Part shown: positions 59,546 to 64,000 of the stretch, piece by piece
Layout: each line of letters begins with the position of its first letter
How positions within the stretch are numbered: the first letter of the stretch is position 1
Source of the DNA: Akebia trifoliata
Lineage: Eukaryota; Streptophyta; Magnoliopsida; Ranunculales; Lardizabalaceae
Reading direction: 5' to 3'
NCBI GenBank assembly: GCA_017979445.1
Contig: CM030718.1
Coordinates: forward strand, 29,569,021 to 29,633,020
Length of the DNA stretch: 64,000 nt
Position numbers and translations under genes: made by a program
Notes under the pieces: generated by a model
Seen by the model: the letters and a program-made list of their open reading frames with translations, nothing else
Databases searched by the model: none
What the model was told of the DNA's origin: nothing

Positions 59546-60682
59546 CGCATCTATCTCATAGTATTTGAAGTACACCTCACTTTAGCCTAATTCTGAATGA
59601 GTTAAAAATGGAAAGCTGGACTATATATATATACAACTGATCAATAAATAAATAAATAAATTATGGTAGGGAGGATGTGGGATATCAATCATAGGGGGAA
59701 GTAGAGTATTAAATATTCACATGATGGATGGTAAATCAATATTTTACCAAATGCACTGAGTTTTGGGTTATAATCAACAACCTGATTGTAGAAGTTGAAT
59801 CGTTCCTAGAATTTTTTTTTCTTGTTTAAGTGGTCATGGCAAAATTACCACTCTCTTGGAAAGATAATCTAAAAATCCTCAAATATAGAAAAAATAGAAG
59901 CCGATGGATGATCTCCTTCAACATCTTCAGATTGAATCTTGTTGAAGGGAAAAAATTGAGGAGTAATCCGAACTTGCATCTTAAGGAATATCTGGTTTAG
60001 TCAAATGATGTCAAACAAAGAAGAAATAAAAGAAAAATCAATTCATAATGTTTTCATAATGCAGAAAGAAATCACATGTTTTATGTTCATTCATTTTGAA
60101 ATATGGATACCTAATAATTTTAGATTATCATAAAGTAGATAAAAGATATTTCGTCACATTCATTGGTGATTGTTCTAGATCTATTCAAGTGTATTTACAT
60201 TTTTTTGGTTCGATGGGTTCAAGCGTATTTACTTGAAAATAAAAATTAGATAGTAAATCTTAGGAAACCTTCTACTTTAGATCTTCTCTTATTCTCTTTA
60301 TAATTCTGTGATCTTTCCTCCACTAACTAAGTTTTAGGTCATGTTAAGTTGAGTGCAGATTGGCCGACGGAGTGATTCAATTTTGTGTTGGAGTATTTTA
60401 AGCATCTTGTCAATGCCGACCATGAGAATTGGGCGAATTTATTTAATTCCAACTTTCACAAGAACTCTTCCTCCAACAAGAGTAGCCCCTTTTGATTCAT
60501 CCTTGCCTTCCAATAGTGGTCACATCCCACATGGAGGCATCTTGTTGGTCTCATTAAATGTAATTATTAAAGAAATTTGATTTTAATTGAGAATCTTAGA
60601 TGTATGTTACTTGAATCCTACTAGGGTATTTATAAAGATTACATCGACTAAGATATTAGACACTAACCTAATATATTAGAAA

Positions 60683-60733
<51 letters not shown>

Positions 60734-61441
60734 TCTATAATTTCTAATGTAAAATATCTTAATAGATGTTGCTAAATATTTTATTCTCAATCACAACTTT
60801 AACCTTTCTTTTATTATAAGATACATTATTAATGATACAATATATCTCATGCATTATAATAATATCAATGAAAAAATAATAGTTGTCATCTCATAATGAT
60901 CTTCCAAATGAAATAATTGAATGAAGTTAAAAAGTAACGAAAGAAGGAAAAAAGAAGATAAAATCTAGAAAATAATTATTATTTTTATTTGGTGAAAAGT
61001 AATATTGATGATTTTATTTAAGAAAATTAATAGTGTCTTAAGTGAGCATAGAAAATGATCCTTGGGAGTTGTCACACAAGTAAAATGTGATTTTTCCACC
61101 CTCCTTGATTTGGAAGTCTTCCATCCCCTCGAATGTGGTACTGTTTTTCGTGGATAATGTTGTTAGTGACTGCTGGTCAACTTTACACTTAATCTCCCTT
61201 TTTCCAAGAAGGAATGTGCAGGATGAGCCTGATCTCTGCTGTTGAGGAAATGATAATTAAGAGTAGGCTACTCTTGGTCGAAGAAAAGAAGAAAATTCCG
61301 TACGCAGAATGAGCATTAATTCCTAAAGGTTGGTGGGTGTGATGTGTGGGCATTGTACATGTTGCATGCCTAATCCTTGGATAAGGCCATGGTCTATGGA
61401 TTGGACAAAGTCCAGATATGAGTCTGATCCGTTGCCTACAA
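59546..61441. other. Gene-free stretch
   Basis: AT-rich spacer with AATA repeats at 59642-59659. An (AT)n at 60686-60728 is flanked by short inverted words (AAACTCTATAT / AAATTCTATAATTTC). No gene recognised. Confidence 0.45.
60686..60728. repeat. (TA)n microsatellite
   Basis: About 20 TA dinucleotides with no fold-back element attached. Confidence 0.95.
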
Positions 61442-61545
61442 TAGGGGTGCAACTTGACCTGGTTTAAATTAAAAATCGAGAATCGAACCAAATTGATAGC
61501 TTTGGGGTGGCTTGATTCGATTTGGAATAATTTGGATATTCCAAT
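61442..61545. mobile_element. Truncated hAT-like element end
   Basis: It starts TAGGGGTGCAACTTGACCTG and continues with ATAGCTTTGGGGTGGCTTGA, matching the right terminus (reverse complement) of the element at 20152-21086. The other end is not found, so this is a fragment. Confidence 0.55.
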
Positions 61546-61767
61546 GAAGTCAGTCCAGCATTTTCACTTTTTTTTATATTATAAAAATCATGAACACAGT
61601 TCCTCATTTGACGATGAGAATAAAAGAAATTCAAGAGGCTTTACAACGCTCGTAACTCTTTGATAGTATCGAAGAACCATGACAATGACCCATCCTTGGC
61701 TGTACCCAGGAAATACATTCAATGCAGTACTGCCTATTAAATTTTGGGAAAATTACATAAAGGATTT

Positions 61768-62654
61768 TAACTGAGGGATTTCTTTCTAAATACATCCTAA
61801 GTTTTGATTGGCAGCTTGATAGTCCATTTAGTAAATTTTTTATTTCTTAATGGTCCATCATCCCCATCTCATGTTATAATGTTTTTGAAATATCCAAATT
61901 ACCATTTTTCTCATCTTCTTCACATATTTTGATTTTTCAACAGCAAGCGCAATTATTTCCGATGATTTTTTTTTTATCATGAATGACGAATGAAAATAAT
62001 ATACTTCTAATTTTGAACATTTACACGTATTTTTTAATTTATTTTGAATGATTTATAACAAAAAAAAATGAAGAACAAAGTTGAGATTTCAAAATTTTTA
62101 TACAATGTTGAGTACAACATTTTTTTTATTGTTGAATTTGGCAATTAAATTTTTTTTTTTTTAATGAACTTGACAATAAAAAGTGGTGAGCTCGACACTG
62201 GTAAAATCCACCCGCTATCATTTTCTGAGTTTTTCCGACCAAAATATATGGAAAGATCAACTAAAAACTTGATATAACAATTTGTGTGGATGATTTCAAA
62301 CCAAAAGAATCATCCTTGATTGATTTTCATCTAAAAATGAAGCAAATTTTTTTTTTTTTTTTTGAAATAATCCTACCTTTTTTTACATGTCTTCAAAATG
62401 CTTGAAAATGACATATTTCTTCTTAAATCCTTTCCATCACAATGGAGTTTCCTAACCTCAATTGGGATGCCAAGAATCCAATTTTTTTTGGACGAAAATG
62501 ACGAATTCAAATGGTTAGGGCAGTTCTGACATTTCACTCGTGAGAAAGTGGAGAGTGGGGTTCGATTGATTAGAAATAAAAGTTTTACTAAATAGACTAT
62601 TAAGAGAAGTCCTAAAACTTAGGATATAATTAGAAAGAAATCCCTCCGTCAATT
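61768..62654. mobile_element. Long-TIR non-autonomous element
   Basis: The ends form an imperfect inverted repeat of about 78 bp: the left includes GAGGGATTTCTTTCTAAATA and CATCCTAAGTTTT, and the right complement includes GAGGGATTTCTTTCTAATTA and TATCCTAAGTTTT, followed in both by TAGTCYATTTAGTAAA. It is about 890 bp, AT-rich, with no transposase frame. I could not identify a target duplication. The long inverted ends would fit a Mutator-like derivative. Confidence 0.7.
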
Positions 62655-63021
62655 GCTCACAGCCAAAGTTAACTTCAAATTCAATCGAGTCAGATCGACT
62701 TGGCCATTTTAAAACATGGGTGTCAAGTGAGGCTATTCAGTGTACCACCAGTAAAAACAATTCAAAAGTATTGATTCTCTTGTTTAGAATATCTATTGCA
62801 TTGAAAGGTGTCTGATTATATTGAGGCCAAATTTATATCGATATCAAATCAGAGGAAAAGTTACACACATGTAGTAATTTCAGTGCTGTGCCTGTCATAA
62901 TTTTTTTTATAACAAATACATGGCAAACAAATATTATAAAGGGAAACAAATTCTCTATCAAGATTAAAAAAAAAAGAAAAAAAAAAGAAAAAAGAAAAGA
63001 AGAAAAAGAAGAGAGTATCCA
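62655..63021. other. Short spacer / 3' region of the kinase gene
   Basis: AT-rich, ending in an A/G-rich run (62965-63010). On the minus strand this is the region just after the kinase stop codon, so it probably includes its 3'UTR. Confidence 0.4.
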
Positions 63022-63531
63022 CTATTTCGGTTCAATTTTGGCTGAGAGTGTGTACCCACCACTGTAGTCGAAGGAATCGCTGTTGTTTACATCCTTTCTT
63101 GGAAGAGTATCATTATAAGGATGGCGAGGAGCACCCTTTGCAGTTCCGAAGTCAGTAGCTGATGATGATGCTGATGTTGAGTTTGTGTTCAGCCCGTCGT
63201 TTTGAAGCATGACTTCAATCTCCTTCACCATATCACTCATCGTAGGACGGTCTGCGGCTGATTCTTCGACACATTGCATGGCCAACTCCACAAATCTCTC
63301 AAAACCAGTAAGATTTGTTGAATTTCTAATAGCTGGATCCATTATCTCCTTTAGGCCACAATGTTGTACCTCGTTCTTATCAATTGCTGTCCGAACCTCT
63401 CGAACAATGTACTTGCCTTTCTCTATTGGCTGCTTAGCAGTTATCAGTTCAAGCATGACTACACCAAAGCTGTAAACATCGCTTTTTTCTGTCAATTGTT
63501 GAGTCATATAATACTCAGGATCCAGATAACC
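63022..63531 (-). CDS. LRR receptor-like kinase, last exon (partial gene)
   Basis: The last exon begins after a CAG acceptor (63532-63534) and runs to a stop at 63022-63024. It encodes the end of a protein kinase domain: GYLDPEYYMTQQLTEKSDVY (subdomain VIII-IX), SFGVVMLELITAKQPIEKGK, an AMQCVEESAADRPTMSDMVK motif with the invariant Arg of subdomain XI, and a tail ending SAKIEPK. The GYLDPEYY motif and the FDYSGGYTL...KIEP tail match the LRR-VIII-1 group of plant receptor-like kinases (the At5g49760/HPCA1 kind). These sit in the plasma membrane and sense extracellular cues; the ligand is unknown here. The receptor and N-lobe exons lie beyond the right edge, since at least 460 bp of intron follows without coding sequence. 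Confidence 0.9.
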   Translation of the reverse strand, partial: GYLDPEYYMTQQLTEKSDVYSFGVVMLELITAKQPIEKGKYIVREVRTAIDKNEVQHCGLKEIMDPAIRNSTNLTGFERFVELAMQCVEESAADRPTMSDMVKEIEVMLQNDGLNTNSTSASSSATDFGTAKGAPRHPYNDTLPRKDVNNSDSFDYSGGYTLSAKIEPK

Positions 63532-63534
63532 CTG

Positions 63535-64000
63535 TGACAAGATGAGATAATTAATAGAATATTAGATAAGGTGCATTGTACTATAGGCTTATTTTAATGA
63601 ACCAGCTCATCTTCTCATTAAGAATAGGGTAGAGATTATGTGTAACAATGGCACAAATAAGTGATGGTGATTGGTGTTGAGTAGCCTTTAAAAAGTGCAA
63701 AAATGTACATACGTCCATTCAATTTGGTATAATAGAATATTCTAGTTATGTTTAAATAAAAATAAAGAATAGTCTATGAAAAGTCAAAGAAAACACTTCC
63801 TTCCATATACTACAGTACCATTTAGTACCTTGATAAATATAAATGGATATATAAGAGGGAACATAATCAAACCACTGAGGCTATTTAAGCAATGCTTTCA
63901 ACATCTAATCGGATTTAAAAATCTTGATTGGGAGAGATTCAAATTTTTATATCGTAATATTCATAAAGATCTATGCAAGTAACTAAAATATGAAATAATT
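63535..64000 (-). other. Intron of the kinase gene (partial)
   Basis: AT-rich, no kinase coding sequence on the minus strand. It is read as the intron preceding the last exon of the receptor-like kinase. Confidence 0.5.

Overview
The window is nuclear DNA of a flowering plant, most likely a dicot. It is AT-rich, its genes are split by GT-AG introns, and it is full of short non-autonomous transposons, SINE/LINE debris and TA microsatellites. The protein-coding genes match standard angiosperm families. I cannot name the species.

Layout. 1-27.5 kb holds no convincing gene. It is a patchwork of MITE-like inverted-repeat elements, two hAT-like elements, a probable Ogre/Tat-type LTR remnant and microsatellites. 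At 28.3-31.0 kb (+) lies a two-exon GRAS gene of the SCARECROW type. At 35.0-41.4 kb (+) lies an eight-exon TLC-domain membrane protein. At 43.6-49.3 kb (+) lies a nine-exon GAUT7-type galacturonosyltransferase-family gene, and at 51.4-57.5 kb (+) a twelve-exon methylenetetrahydrofolate reductase. At 58.0-59.6 kb there are minus-strand LINE remnants. The last exon of an LRR receptor-like kinase (-) lies at 63.0-63.5 kb; the rest of that gene is beyond the right edge. By joining exons in frame I obtain complete coding sequences of 818, 263, 619 and 594 residues for the four full genes. The genes belong to unrelated pathways (root radial patterning, membrane lipid-type TLC protein, pectin synthesis, one-carbon metabolism), so there is no functional cluster.

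Most notable. (1) Three relatives of one fold-back element (3658-4024, 19113-19521, 55792-55916) lie inside or against TA microsatellites. They share a hairpin core, and one has a perfect 47-bp terminal inverted repeat. They look like a TA-microsatellite-targeting family. (2) Two tRNA-like retroposons of only about 80-90 bp each carry target-site duplications. (3) A SINE has its 3' half amplified in tandem. (4) A 99-bp-period duplication in the TLC gene copies an exon end together with its splice donor. (5) A hAT-like element is nested in a fold-back MITE. All intronic LINE pieces are antisense to their host gene.
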